Part shown: in pieces, positions 26,446 through 35,095 of the stretch
How the letters are laid out: each line of letters opens with the position of its first letter
How positions within the stretch are numbered: position 1 is the stretch's first letter
Source: Hellea balneolensis DSM 19091
GTDB lineage: Bacteria > Pseudomonadota > Alphaproteobacteria > Caulobacterales > Maricaulaceae
Length of the DNA stretch: 64,000 bases
Assembly (NCBI RefSeq): GCF_000428525.1
Contig: NZ_AUAC01000007.1
Span: 62,001-126,000, forward strand
Reading direction: 5' to 3'
Notes under the pieces: model-generated
The model's input: the letters and a program-made list of their open reading frames with translations, nothing else
Told to the model about the DNA's origin: nothing
Databases searched by the model: none
Made by a program: the position numbers and the translations under genes

Positions 26446-27666
26446 TTAATTAGAGGTGATAATCAAGCATCCTGATGTTAATTTCGCAAGCGATTTACAG
26501 ACCTCTTGTGCGTCTTTTATAGACAGCCCTTCAAAGCGAGCCCGGTAAAGCGTTTGTCCATTGCGCGTGAGTGGCCTGACCTTGGCTTTGGCTTTTGATA
26601 AGGCGTGTAAGCTGCCAATCGTACTAATCTGTTCATCAGCTTCTGATTTTTTCAGAAAGGCCCCGACCTGCACGCCCCAGCTATTATCTGTCTCGACCTC
26701 AGATAGGAACAAGGATTTATCATTACTGATGGTGATTGGTTTTTGATTGCGTCCGCGTAACCTCACAGCCTCTGTCACGCGCGGTGTACTCGCAACTTGC
26801 GGAGCTTTGCGAGTCGGTATGGGTTCTCGCCTGACTGTAACTGGAGGAAGAGCCTTAACGGGTTTGACACCTATGGCATCAAAACCGCGTTCAATTAAAT
26901 CCTGCATATGTGAATTTCGCGACGCTCCGCTCGCTCCGCCTAAAACAACCGCTATCAGGCGCCGGTCCTCGCGTTGTGCTGACACAATAAGATTATACCC
27001 GCTATCATGGGTGTAACCTGTCTTGAAACCGTCAACGCCATCCAGCCAATGCAAAAGTTTATTCGTGTTTTTATAGGTACGCCCCGCATAGCGAAACCGC
27101 TCTTGGCCGAAAAAGTAGTAATAACGGCGATGATGCGTCAGAATGTTTGACGCGAGTTTAGCCATATCCCGCGCGGATGATTTTTGCTCAGGATGGGGCA
27201 AGCCATTGGCCGTTTTGAAGGTTGTTTTCATCATGCCAAGTTGCCGCGCTTTGGCCGTCATATGATGCGCAAAATTTTCTTCTGAGCCCGCGAGTCTTTC
27301 GGCCAAGACAACAGCGGCGTCATTCGCGCTTTTTATGGCCACCGCTTGAATCAGGTCCTCGACAGTTATTGTTTGCCCGGAGCGAAGCCCAAGCTTTGAA
27401 GGGGGCGTCCGCGCGGCATTAGCAGAAACGCGCACCGCTTCATCCAGTTTTAACGTGCCTGCATTGAGCGCATCAAAGGTCAAATATAACGTCATGACTT
27501 TGGTCAATGAAGCGGGGTAACGCAGCTCATCAATTTGCCGCGCATGAATAATTTCCAGCGTGTCAGCATCGACAACGATTGAGGCATAGCGCCGTGGTTT
27601 ATCCGCTGCCAGGCTTGGGACGGTCAGAGTCACCAACAAAACTAGAGATATTAGCAGACGCAACAT
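26446..27666 (-). CDS. D-alanyl-D-alanine carboxypeptidase (PBP5 type) with SPOR domain
   Basis: A periplasmic penicillin-binding protein that trims the terminal D-Ala from peptidoglycan stem peptides. A signal peptide covers residues 1-20. The serine active site is intact: S53-x-x-K56 in SLTK, S113-A-N115, and K215-T-G217 in FKTGYTHD. A linker of about 90 residues leads to a C-terminal SPOR domain (about 328-404), which binds septal, denuded glycan strands and would target the enzyme to the division site. The amphipathic membrane anchor of PBP5 is replaced by SPOR. A TTAACCCTGATTAA motif about 30 bases above the start resembles a CtrA half-site region. Confidence 0.93.
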   Translation of the reverse strand: MLRLLISLVLLVTLTVPSLAADKPRRYASIVVDADTLEIIHARQIDELRYPASLTKVMTLYLTFDALNAGTLKLDEAVRVSANAARTPPSKLGLRSGQTITVEDLIQAVAIKSANDAAVVLAERLAGSEENFAHHMTAKARQLGMMKTTFKTANGLPHPEQKSSARDMAKLASNILTHHRRYYYFFGQERFRYAGRTYKNTNKLLHWLDGVDGFKTGYTHDSGYNLIVSAQREDRRLIAVVLGGASGASRNSHMQDLIERGFDAIGVKPVKALPPVTVRREPIPTRKAPQVASTPRVTEAVRLRGRNQKPITISNDKSLFLSEVETDNSWGVQVGAFLKKSEADEQISTIGSLHALSKAKAKVRPLTRNGQTLYRARFEGLSIKDAQEVCKSLAKLTSGCLIITSN

Positions 27667-27771
27667 GTGAACAGAATAAAGCCTTGGAGGTTTAATCAGG
27701 GTTAATGAATATTAAGATGTGCTGTGATTTGTCTTTATAGGCAATCAAATTTAGCTGAGTAGTTTATCACC

Positions 27772-28359
27772 CTAATATAATTTTTGTGCGCCCCAGAGAT
27801 TATAGCGCCGGGTCCAACCCTTAAGGCCATTCGATGATTTAACTTTACACCAATCGGCCTCATTACAATCCTCAAGCTCTAATAAAGCATTACGTTCGAC
27901 CAAGGCTGTTATTCGCGCGGATGCTTTTGCTTTACTGTGAAGTGTTGTTTGTTCCAAAACGAGGACGCGCCGAATGCCTGACAGAGCGGGTTTGTGAATC
28001 CAGCTTTCATCACCTGTTACGTCGCGCACTTTTCGCCACATCTCAGTTTCCGCGACAACGATCAGAGGGAGTCCTTTGCGGCGATATTGCCATGCAATAG
28101 GGTGTTTTCGAGACGGTCCGATACGGCCGTTTACTTTGCCGACTTTCAGGCTGACATAGCGGGGTACTGGGAAGCCGCTGGGCGTTTTAGCGGCTGAGAC
28201 GCGGTAGAAATTCTCAACATCGGCAGCTTGAGGCGGAATCTCTTCAACAATGCGTTTGATGGCGGGTTTTTCCGCCTTTGGAGCAATATCTTGCGCCAAG
28301 CATTGGCTTGCTGTCGTAATGCCAGCCATAAGGCCCAATATCAGTGAAAATCGATTCAT
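27772..28359 (-). CDS. Exported SH3 domain protein (DUF1058-like)
   Basis: An exported protein with bacterial SH3 folds, probably binding cell wall or peptides. A signal peptide ends QCLAQ near residue 23. The first SH3 unit is seen in YVSLKVGKVNGRIGPS with YRRKGLPLIVVAETEMWRKVRD and ESWIH; a second runs from RVLVLEQTTLHSKAKASARI to WCKVKS and GLKGWTRR. The family is common in Alphaproteobacteria and has no defined role. The start is taken at the ATG at 28359; a TTG six codons earlier is in frame but would add residues before the signal peptide. It is divergent from the dehydrogenase gene. Confidence 0.83.
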   Translation of the reverse strand: MNRFSLILGLMAGITTASQCLAQDIAPKAEKPAIKRIVEEIPPQAADVENFYRVSAAKTPSGFPVPRYVSLKVGKVNGRIGPSRKHPIAWQYRRKGLPLIVVAETEMWRKVRDVTGDESWIHKPALSGIRRVLVLEQTTLHSKAKASARITALVERNALLELEDCNEADWCKVKSSNGLKGWTRRYNLWGAQKLY

Positions 28360-28461
28360 GAGGCTGTTAATGCGCAAATAGCCTAAACCAAAGGTAAATT
28401 TTGTGCCGGTTGACTGCGTTTAGGCTTGAGAATCCAGTTTAAAAGTCGTCTATTGGAATTT

Positions 28462-29451
28462 ATGAGTTTTCCTAAACATGCGCGTCCACGCGTCACTGTC
28501 ACGCGCCGTCTCCCAAAGGCTGTAGAAGCGCGTATGTCGGATTTATTTGATACGAGCCTTAGGGATGAAGATCTCGCCTTGAGTCACGCTGATTTGAAAA
28601 CAGCAATTGCAAGCTGTGATGTTCTGGTTCCCACAGTTACAGATGATATCAATGCGGATATTATTGCTGCAGCATCAGATAAGCTGAAACTTATTGCGAA
28701 TTTCGGGGCAGGGACTGACCATATTGACGTCGCTGCCGCGCATAAGCGGGGCATTATGGTGACCAATACGCCAGGTGTTCTGACTGAGGATACGGCTGAT
28801 TTAACAATGGCTTTGATACTCGCCGTCCCGCGCAGATTGGTAGAAGGCGATCGCCGCACGCGCGCTGGTAATTTCAACGGATGGTCGCCGACATTCATGC
28901 TGGGCCATCGCGTGCGCGGAAAAAAACTGGGTATCATTGGTATGGGGCGTATCGGACAGGCCGTTGCCAGACGCGCACACGCCTTTGGTCTTGATGTTCA
29001 TTATCATAATCGCCATCGTTTACCAGGCGGTATAGAAGATACTTTGGATGCCACTTATTGGCCTGAACTGGACCCAATGCTGACAGCTATTGATATTTTA
29101 GCTATCACATGTCCCAGCACGCCCGAGACTTATCATCTCATAAATTCTGAACGCCTCGCGCTTCTGTCCCCGGAAAGTTATATTGTGAACACGTCGCGTG
29201 GTGAGGTGATTGATGAGGCGGCTCTCGCAAAAGCGTTATCCAAAGGTGATTTGGGCGGGGCAGGGCTTGATGTATATGAGCATGAACCCAAGGTGCATCC
29301 CGACCTGTTGGATTTACCTAATGTCATTCTCGCGCCTCATATAGGCTCCGCAACACATGAGAGCCGACTCGAAATGGGCGAGAAAGTGATGATAAATATA
29401 CGGGCGTTAATGGATGGCCATGCTTTTCCGGACCGCGTCTTACCGCTTTAA
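28462..29451 (+). CDS. D-2-hydroxyacid dehydrogenase (glyoxylate reductase type)
   Basis: A cytosolic NAD(P)-dependent D-2-hydroxyacid dehydrogenase, closest in pattern to glyoxylate/hydroxypyruvate reductases. The substrate domain carries FGAGTDHIDV and NTPGVLTEDTADL. The nucleotide-binding motif is GMGRIGQAVARR, followed by YHNRHR, where the Arg after the second strand suggests NADPH. The catalytic Arg is in NTSRGEVID, Glu in LDVYEHEP, and His in APHIGSAT. I place the start at ATG 28462 (MSFPKHARPR), giving 329 residues; longer forms need a TTG start. The gene is followed 39 bases later by an MBL hydrolase gene. Confidence 0.92.
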   Translation: MSFPKHARPRVTVTRRLPKAVEARMSDLFDTSLRDEDLALSHADLKTAIASCDVLVPTVTDDINADIIAAASDKLKLIANFGAGTDHIDVAAAHKRGIMVTNTPGVLTEDTADLTMALILAVPRRLVEGDRRTRAGNFNGWSPTFMLGHRVRGKKLGIIGMGRIGQAVARRAHAFGLDVHYHNRHRLPGGIEDTLDATYWPELDPMLTAIDILAITCPSTPETYHLINSERLALLSPESYIVNTSRGEVIDEAALAKALSKGDLGGAGLDVYEHEPKVHPDLLDLPNVILAPHIGSATHESRLEMGEKVMINIRALMDGHAFPDRVLPL

Positions 29452-29490
29452 TATAACGGGGCCTGTTCCAGCTCTTTATGGGAGAAAATA

Positions 29491-30423
29491 ATGTTGAAAC
29501 ACTTACTTTTTACTGCCGCCGTAATTGGCCTTGCAGCTTGCGGCGCAGAAACAACAGCGGAGCCTCAAGCTTCCAAAACAGATATCAAAGAAGCTGCTAC
29601 GCCTAAACAAGATATCAAGACCCAAGACCTTGGGGATGGGTTTTACATGCTTTTGGGCCCGGGCGGTAATATCGGCGTCTCTGTCGGCGAGGATGGTGTC
29701 TTTGTCATAGATGATAAGTTTTCACGCTTTGCGGATCAAATTATCGGACAGATACGCGGGATAACGGATGCGCCTATTCGCTATGTTATTAATACACATT
29801 ATCACGGCGATCACAGCGGGGCGAATGCCGACATGAAAGAGACAGGCGCTGTTGTTGTCGCGCATGACAATGTGCGCAAGCGCATGGGAATGAGCTTTGA
29901 GAATAAAGCTTTCGGGCGGACGGTAGATGCTGTTGATGAAACGCTTTGGCCCGATCTAACATATTCAGAAAATGCGACTTTTCATTTTAATGGCCAGACC
30001 GTTCAGGCGATTCACACGCCTAATGCGCATACAGATGGCGACTCTATTCTTTTTTTCAAAGAAGCAAACATCCTTCATATGGGCGATAATTTCTTTTTTG
30101 GTCTCTTTCCCTATATTGACGTCGATGGCGGCGGCAGCTTAGCGGGTATGATTGCCTCTCATGAAAAAGCTTTAGAGCTTGTTAATGATGAAAGTAAGAT
30201 TATTCCCGGCCATGGTCCTTTAGCTGATAAAGGTGATCTCGAAAAAACTTATGAGATGTTGAAAACAATTGAAAAGCGTGTCATTGACGAAATCAAGAGG
30301 GGCGCTTCTCTCGATGACATTTTAAAGAAAGATATTTTGGCGGATTACGCTGAATACTCCTCTTTTATTGATAAGGATAACATGGTCAAAATTGCACACC
30401 GCTCTATCTTGGAAATGCAATAG
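29491..30423 (+). CDS. MBL-fold metallo-hydrolase, lipoprotein
   Basis: A metallo-beta-lactamase-fold hydrolase. The dinuclear zinc motif is H103-x-H105-x-D107-H108 in THYHGDHSG, with further ligands likely in HTPNAHTDGD and IIPGHGPL. The N terminus is a signal peptide with the lipobox LAAC, so the enzyme is probably a periplasmic lipoprotein. It resembles class B3-like and quinoprotein-relay-like MBL proteins; the substrate is unknown and beta-lactam hydrolysis should not be assumed. RBS GGGAGAA precedes the start. A GC-rich hairpin follows downstream and may end the transcript. Confidence 0.88.
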   Translation: MLKHLLFTAAVIGLAACGAETTAEPQASKTDIKEAATPKQDIKTQDLGDGFYMLLGPGGNIGVSVGEDGVFVIDDKFSRFADQIIGQIRGITDAPIRYVINTHYHGDHSGANADMKETGAVVVAHDNVRKRMGMSFENKAFGRTVDAVDETLWPDLTYSENATFHFNGQTVQAIHTPNAHTDGDSILFFKEANILHMGDNFFFGLFPYIDVDGGGSLAGMIASHEKALELVNDESKIIPGHGPLADKGDLEKTYEMLKTIEKRVIDEIKRGASLDDILKKDILADYAEYSSFIDKDNMVKIAHRSILEMQ

Positions 30424-30467
30424 AGATAGACCCTGGTTTGCGCATGAGCGAGCGTAAAGATGCGGAC

Positions 30468-30541
30468 ACCCTCCCCCAATTGGGTATCGTAGCTTTACAA
30501 TCGATGGCCCTCCTTCGGCGTAAGCTGAGGGAGGGTTATTT
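30468..30541 (+). terminator. GC-rich inverted repeat, probable terminator or degenerate intergenic repeat
   Basis: ACCCTCCC (30468-30475) pairs with GGGAGGGT (30529-30536), and an inner CCCTCC (30508-30513) offers a competing partner. A T-rich stretch (TTATTTATTTT) follows. It can end the MBL hydrolase transcript; the shape also resembles degenerate palindromic intergenic repeats. Confidence 0.5.
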
Positions 30542-30603
30542 ATTTTGCACTGCTGATTTTACGTTGATTCGACTCTGGCCGCTGCTCATGCATAATAAGC
30601 CTA

Positions 30604-31428
30604 ATGGCAAGTTGGAAACCAAACATATGCTCCAAGAATGTGATGGTCCTGATAAGTGCATTGCTGCTCTCAGTGACAGGGTTTGGCATGAGCACAGATG
30701 ATTTAATCGTCGGGGAAAAAGGTACCGTAAGCTCCGTTTCCGATGGGGATACGCTCTATTTGGACAGTGGTCTCAAAGTAAGATTAGCCGCTATACAAGC
30801 GCCCAAATTACCCCTTGGCCGAGCCGGGTTCAAAGCCTGGCCTTTAGGCGAAGAGAGCAAAACGGCCCTGACGGCTTTGGTGAAAGATAAAACTCTTCAG
30901 CTTTACTATGGTGGAGAGAAAAGAGATCGTTACGGGCGAGCTTTGGCGCAAACCTTCACTTTAAATGCGAAGGGTGAACGGGATATCTGGCTCCAAGAGG
31001 AGATGGTGAGGTTGGGTATGGCCCGCGTCTATACTTGGCCCGACACCTTTCAAGATGCGAAAAAACTATATGCCGCTGAGATTGCTGCGCGAGATGCACA
31101 GCGCGGTATTTGGGGACATAATTATTACCGTGTCAGAACACCTGAGCCCAATGCTCTGGCTCAGGACGTTGACAGCTACCAGATTGTTCAAGGTATAATC
31201 ACGTCTGCGGCAGATGTGCGGGGGCAAATCTATCTTAACTTTGGCGCAGATTATAAGACAGATTTTACAATTGCTATCGCCAAACGGGATAGAAAGCGCT
31301 TCGAGGCCGCCGGACTCGATCCGATCTCACTGGAGGGAGCCACAGTCCGCATTAGAGGGTGGGTTGAGCTTTCAAACGGGCCGATGGTCTGGCTAGATCA
31401 TCCGGAGCGTTTAGAGGTCTTGAACTAG
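30604..31428 (+). CDS. Staphylococcal nuclease-like (thermonuclease) domain protein, exported
   Basis: An SNase-fold protein with a probable signal peptide (residues 1-30). The fold is clear from VSDGDTLYL, KVRLAAIQAPKLPLGR and RDRYGRALAQ. The two active-site arginines are kept (R60 and R112 in this numbering), but the calcium ligand Asp40 and the general base Glu43 of the staphylococcal enzyme are Q65 and K68 here. Phosphodiesterase activity is therefore doubtful, although this QAPK variant seems to be a recurring subgroup. A C-terminal part of about 90 residues lies beyond the SNase domain and has no family I recognise. The start is uncertain; the RBS is weak. The 3' end overlaps a convergent lipoprotein gene by 18 bases. 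Confidence 0.82.
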   Translation: MASWKPNICSKNVMVLISALLLSVTGFGMSTDDLIVGEKGTVSSVSDGDTLYLDSGLKVRLAAIQAPKLPLGRAGFKAWPLGEESKTALTALVKDKTLQLYYGGEKRDRYGRALAQTFTLNAKGERDIWLQEEMVRLGMARVYTWPDTFQDAKKLYAAEIAARDAQRGIWGHNYYRVRTPEPNALAQDVDSYQIVQGIITSAADVRGQIYLNFGADYKTDFTIAIAKRDRKRFEAAGLDPISLEGATVRIRGWVELSNGPMVWLDHPERLEVLN

Positions 31429-31806
31429 CGGCTTGCAATCCACCCCTTCGAGCATGATTTTTTCACCTGTTTCGCGGTTCATGACGTAACATTCCGCGCC
31501 CATCATCATAAGATCTACATGGCTTGGCCGCTCTAAGGTTCGCCCATCAATAATACGGCCATTTCGTTTATTTACCGAAGCGGGTTCAATAGTCACGCTG
31601 GGTTTTGTCATAAAACTGTCAGCTGCGAGCGTGACCTTTGAGCCAATGGCTTTAGAGACGGCTTGTGTAAGCGTATCCTGGGCGGTCTGATCCATGCGTG
31701 TCAAAAGCGCCGGACGAGGCTCCGCGCCCGCAGTTGTTTTGCAGGCTGAAATCATTGCTGTCACGAGTAAGGTAAGAAGCGCAAAATATTTTGGCGAAAA
31801 GACCAT
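31411..31806 (-). CDS. Small lipoprotein, function unknown
   Basis: A 131-residue predicted lipoprotein with a hydrophobic signal and the lipobox ISAC. The mature part is short, with an ERPSHVDLMMMGAECYVMNRETGEKI segment (given here only as a landmark near residues 92-117) and two cysteines that could pair. I do not recognise a family. Its ATG overlaps the stop codon of the upstream S41 peptidase gene (TAATG), so the two are translationally coupled and probably act on the same process in the envelope. Confidence 0.75.
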   Translation of the reverse strand: MVFSPKYFALLTLLVTAMISACKTTAGAEPRPALLTRMDQTAQDTLTQAVSKAIGSKVTLAADSFMTKPSVTIEPASVNKRNGRIIDGRTLERPSHVDLMMMGAECYVMNRETGEKIMLEGVDCKPLVQDL

Positions 31807-33446
31807 TACTGATTTCTCGGTGTGTCGAGGATGCGATTATTCTCTAATGCGAGACGCGAGCGAACGCGCTCATCATTTAGCAGAGAAGCCGCTGGGTCGC
31901 TCTCAAATCGAGGCTGCGTTTTTGCCTGAGCTGTCGCGGCTGAACTGGCAGGACATGTGCCGTTAGCGCGAAAAGAAAGAGCCGTGGAGAGCATGTTTTC
32001 TGTTTCATCCCCTAATTGGCTTGAGTAATCATCTGAGGCGACGCATCCCGTTATTTTCTCGCCAACGGCAGAGCTTGCATTATTCGGTGCAAACCCATCG
32101 GCGTAATCTCCGAAGTTCTTATTATTTACGCCGCGAAATTGAATAGTGAAATAAGTTTCGCCGCAATTATCTGTTCCGTAAAAACCATATGGTTTTCCGC
32201 AGGTTTTTGATCCAATCAAGATAACCTCGACATCAATCCCTCTAAGGCCGTTAATGACGGCTTCACTGGCACTGCAAGTGTTGTCTGTTGAGAGAATGAA
32301 TATGCGGGGCAAATCAACGGTGTCTAAGTCACGGCCTTCTGGAAAGGCGTCATTAAACCCAAGGCTTTCCTTGTAGAAAGGTGTTGGCGTGATTGTCCGC
32401 CCTGTCACGGGGTTTACTGTGGGATGCTTGTCATTAAACTGGAGTGTTTCAAAGTTAGCATTAGCCGTACGCGCATCTCCAGCAGTCATGTAAGCAATCT
32501 GGCTCGCGATGGCGAGGAAGCCGCCGCCATTATAACGAAGGTCCAATACAAGATCATTGATACCTGCATTCTTCATATTCGTGTAGGCGTTTGCAATTTG
32601 CTGCTCTGCTGTGGAGACGCCAAAGGTCGTGAAGAGAATATAACCGACTTTGCCAGTCGGCGTATCAATAACTTTTGTCGTATTGACGGGCTGTTCCGCC
32701 ACCACATCCGAGGTCAATGTCACGGTGCGAGTCGCTTGCGTTCCCACATCACGGACTAAGAATGTATGAGTTTCACCTGCTGCGGAGGGGAATAGCCCTG
32801 CATTTAAGACATTGGTGTTAGAGCCGTTGACGGCGTCTTCGCCGTCAATTTCAAGGATCTCGGTTCCGCGAAGTAAATTATTATTGGCAGCAGCAGGCGA
32901 GTCCGGCTGAACGAGAGCGACACGAATATCACGCGGTGGTGAAGATTCTATCAAAACAAAGTCTGCACCATAACCTGCGGATGCACCTGTTGCGACGCGC
33001 TGTTCATATTCGTCTGTAGGAATTGTGAAGTGAAATTGATCTTTATTTGTCCCCGACGCTGTTGTCGCTGAGGTTCTGAGTTTATCAAAATACGTTAAAC
33101 GGTCATCACTGTTACCAGGGTTGATATCCGGAACCTCATCATACCAGAGATATGTCTCGTCGGTCCAGGACCTAAGCCAGAATTTTTCACGTGTCGTTGA
33201 ACCCGCCATATCGGGATATGGATTTCCGTCAATATCATTTGTCGTACGTGGCGACGCACATTGATTTTTGAAGCTGGAGGCTGGGGCATATGTGCCAGCT
33301 GTCCATGTAGGCTCGCTTGACCCGCCCGGTGTAGGGGCGACGCCAACTGGGGCACTGCTACTACCGCCGCCACCGCATGCGGCGAGCAGTGACGCTGAAA
33401 ATGTAAGAGCTGCCGTTGTAAGGAGGCGAGATGTAAATCGGGTCAT
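31806..33446 (-). CDS. S41 family peptidase, lipoprotein with PDZ domain
   Basis: A C-terminal-processing-type serine protease. The signal peptide has a lipobox LAAC followed by a Gly/Ser-rich linker, so it is a periplasmic or outer membrane lipoprotein. A PDZ domain is read from DIRVALVQPDSPAA to LEIDGEDAVNG. The catalytic domain has GYILFTTFG, LVLDLRYNGGG, the serine in CSASEAVING, and the lysine region GSKTCGKPYGF. Several cysteine pairs suggest disulfides. Length is 546 residues. RBS AAGGA. The lipoprotein gene downstream is coupled. A terminator for carD lies immediately upstream. Confidence 0.9.
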   Translation of the reverse strand: MTRFTSRLLTTAALTFSASLLAACGGGGSSSAPVGVAPTPGGSSEPTWTAGTYAPASSFKNQCASPRTTNDIDGNPYPDMAGSTTREKFWLRSWTDETYLWYDEVPDINPGNSDDRLTYFDKLRTSATTASGTNKDQFHFTIPTDEYEQRVATGASAGYGADFVLIESSPPRDIRVALVQPDSPAAANNNLLRGTEILEIDGEDAVNGSNTNVLNAGLFPSAAGETHTFLVRDVGTQATRTVTLTSDVVAEQPVNTTKVIDTPTGKVGYILFTTFGVSTAEQQIANAYTNMKNAGINDLVLDLRYNGGGFLAIASQIAYMTAGDARTANANFETLQFNDKHPTVNPVTGRTITPTPFYKESLGFNDAFPEGRDLDTVDLPRIFILSTDNTCSASEAVINGLRGIDVEVILIGSKTCGKPYGFYGTDNCGETYFTIQFRGVNNKNFGDYADGFAPNNASSAVGEKITGCVASDDYSSQLGDETENMLSTALSFRANGTCPASSAATAQAKTQPRFESDPAASLLNDERVRSRLALENNRILDTPRNQ

Positions 33447-33519
33447 GCAAAATCCTTATAAATTTCTCTTGAAGGAAGCCTAGCGCGGCGCAAAATGCGC
33501 GTAAATGCTTTATAACATT

Positions 33520-33549
33520 AAAAAAGCATCCTGTGATGAACAGGATGCT
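33520..33549 (-). terminator. Intrinsic terminator of carD
   Basis: On the minus strand, AGCATCCTG and CAGGATGCT form a perfect 9-bp stem around a seven-base loop, followed by a six-T tract. It lies 25 bases after the carD stop. Confidence 0.9.
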
Positions 33550-33574
33550 TCAACTTTTAGTGATTATAACTGTG

Positions 33575-34189
33575 TTAGGCTGCGGCAGTCTCCTCACCAT
33601 TATCATTATCTTCTGCCTCTTTCGCAGCTTTTGCGGCTTGGCGCGTCCGTGCTTTTGTTAGAGTTTCGAGAACTTCTTCAAGCGCTGCGCCGCGGTCTAT
33701 TTTCTTAATCGCTGCGACTTCACGCACCATGCGGTCTGTTGCGCGCTCATAGAGTTGGCGCTCTGAATAGCTTTGCTCTGGTTGTGCGTCGGTGCGGTGC
33801 AGATCTCTGACAACTTCTGAGACAAGAATAAGGTCGCCGGAATTGATTTTGGCTTCATATTCCTGTGCGCGGCGGCTCCACATGGTACGCTTGATACGTG
33901 CGCGGCCTTTAAGCGTCGTGAATGAGTCTTTCAGTATGAGTTCATTGGAAAGGGCTCGCATACCGGATGTGGCTGCTTTATCTGTCGGGACGCGCAATGT
34001 CATTTTGTCTTGCTCGAAATGAACGACATAGGTTTCAATATCAAAACCCGCTATAACGTCCTGCTCAATGCCTGTGACTTTGCCGACGCCGTGAGCCGGA
34101 TAGACAATGTGTTGACCTGCTTTAAAAAGTTTCTTTTTGGATGTCGTTTTTTTCGCTGTCTTTTTGGCAGCTGTTTTTTTTGTCGCCAT
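33575..34189 (-). CDS. carD: CarD family transcriptional regulator
   Basis: A CarD-type protein that binds RNA polymerase beta through its N-terminal Tudor-like domain and DNA near the -10 region, and so stabilises open complexes; in Alphaproteobacteria it is important for rRNA and growth-related promoters. A lysine/alanine-rich tail (residues 1-20) precedes the RNAP-interaction domain (FKAGQHIVYPAHGVGKVTGIE), and the helical DNA-binding domain follows (SRRAQEYEAKINSGDL to ERATDRMVREVA). The C terminus is acidic and alanine-rich. Length, 204 residues, is a little above the usual 160-170 because of both tails. It has its own terminators on both sides. Confidence 0.93.
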   Translation of the reverse strand: MATKKTAAKKTAKKTTSKKKLFKAGQHIVYPAHGVGKVTGIEQDVIAGFDIETYVVHFEQDKMTLRVPTDKAATSGMRALSNELILKDSFTTLKGRARIKRTMWSRRAQEYEAKINSGDLILVSEVVRDLHRTDAQPEQSYSERQLYERATDRMVREVAAIKKIDRGAALEEVLETLTKARTRQAAKAAKEAEDNDNGEETAAA

Positions 34190-34252
34190 GTCTGGAAATG
34201 CCCTTTAATTTTTAATCCCACAAATAGGATATCAATGCCTATATAATAACAA

Positions 34253-34281
34253 AACGACGCGGCTTTTGAGGTCGCATCGTT
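34253..34281 (-). terminator. Probable terminator of fdxA
   Basis: On the minus strand AACGATGCG and CGCGTCGTT form a nine-pair stem with one U-G pair and an 11-base loop, followed by the T-rich TTGTTATTAT. It lies between the fdxA stop and the carD start. Confidence 0.6.
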
Positions 34282-34362
34282 CTGATTTAAACTACTATAC
34301 CACAAAAAACGACAAATAGCGAGTCTGTGGTGCTTTTATATCATTTTGGCTTGAAAAAGAGC

Positions 34363-34707
34363 TTATTCGTCACCTGTTCCAGGTTCCGCACTGAAGTATT
34401 TTTCAAATTTTCCTGTTTCGGACTCGTATTTTTCGCGATCTTCAGGCGGATCCTTTTTAATCGTAATGACAGGCCAGATTTCTGCATATTTTGAATTAAT
34501 TGCCAGCCATTTCCCGTCCGGGTCATCCTCTGTATCCGGAACAATCGCATCCACAGGGCATTCCGGTTCGCAGACGCCGCAATCAATGCATTCGTCAGGA
34601 TGGATGACAAGCATGTTCTCACCCTCATAAAAGCAATCTACAGGACAGACTTCTACGCAATCCATAAATTTGCACTTCACGCATTCGTCTTTGACGATAT
34701 AGGTCAT
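34363..34707 (-). CDS. fdxA: Ferredoxin FdxA (7Fe-8S type)
   Basis: A small cytosolic electron carrier with one 3Fe-4S and one 4Fe-4S cluster. The N-terminal cysteine pattern C9...C17-x3-C21-P and the second group [14 protein letters not shown] follow the FdxA arrangement. A C-terminal extension of about 50 residues with [17 protein letters not shown] is typical of the alphaproteobacterial protein. Length, 114 residues, is normal. It lies downstream of the Suv3/S4 pair on the same strand with a 66-base gap and may share their transcript. Confidence 0.95.
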   Translation of the reverse strand: MTYIVKDECVKCKFMDCVEVCPVDCFYEGENMLVIHPDECIDCGVCEPECPVDAIVPDTEDDPDGKWLAINSKYAEIWPVITIKKDPPEDREKYESETGKFEKYFSAEPGTGDE

Positions 34708-34773
34708 TTCAGCATTCCTAGTTTCAGGGGGGCCTTACTTCAAATTGCGATGTGGCAATACAGGCTCATATTG

Positions 34774-35094
34774 TCAAGCGGCGGAATGGTCACGATAGAG
34801 CGATTGCGCCTCAGAGGCAGGTCCGCGGCGTGTGCCGGCACTAAGCATCTCAATCTGCATCAGAGTTTTACCGCGCATGAAAGTCACTTCTTGTCCGGGT
34901 CTTATTTGGACGCCGGGTTTGCGGATGCGTTCTGTCCGCCCGTTTCGGGTAAGCCTGATCTTGCCGCCTAATATCATTTTAGTGGCCAGACTGCGCGTTT
35001 TGAAGATACGGGTACGGTATAACCAAACATCGAGGCGGCAACCCTCATCTTGAAGGGCACCATTCTCGTCCGAAACTTGTTGGCGTCGTCCCAA
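34774..35094 (-). CDS. S4 domain RNA-binding protein (Hsp15-like)
   Basis: A 106-residue protein with an S4 RNA-binding domain (CRLDVWLYRTRIFKTRSLATKMI to VQIRPGQEVTF). Hsp15 of Escherichia coli rescues stalled 50S subunits carrying tRNA; this protein may act similarly. The only suitable start is a TTG that follows the TAG stop of the helicase gene by one base, with AAGAAAGA upstream, so translation is probably coupled. The C terminus is basic and alanine/glutamine-rich. The pairing with a Suv3-like helicase is common in Alphaproteobacteria and points to RNA metabolism. Confidence 0.87.
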   Translation of the reverse strand: MGRRQQVSDENGALQDEGCRLDVWLYRTRIFKTRSLATKMILGGKIRLTRNGRTERIRKPGVQIRPGQEVTFMRGKTLMQIEMLSAGTRRGPASEAQSLYRDHSAA

Positions 35095-35095
35095 A

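Noticed and set aside
26440-26455. CCTCT...AGAGG dyad between the carboxypeptidase and panC genes
   Set aside because: Five-base arms that coincide with the panC ribosome binding region; probably chance.
30438-30701. Plus-strand open frame of 87 codons between the MBL and SNase genes
   Set aside because: It runs through the inverted repeat and into the SNase gene in another frame, has no good ribosome binding site and no recognisable motif.
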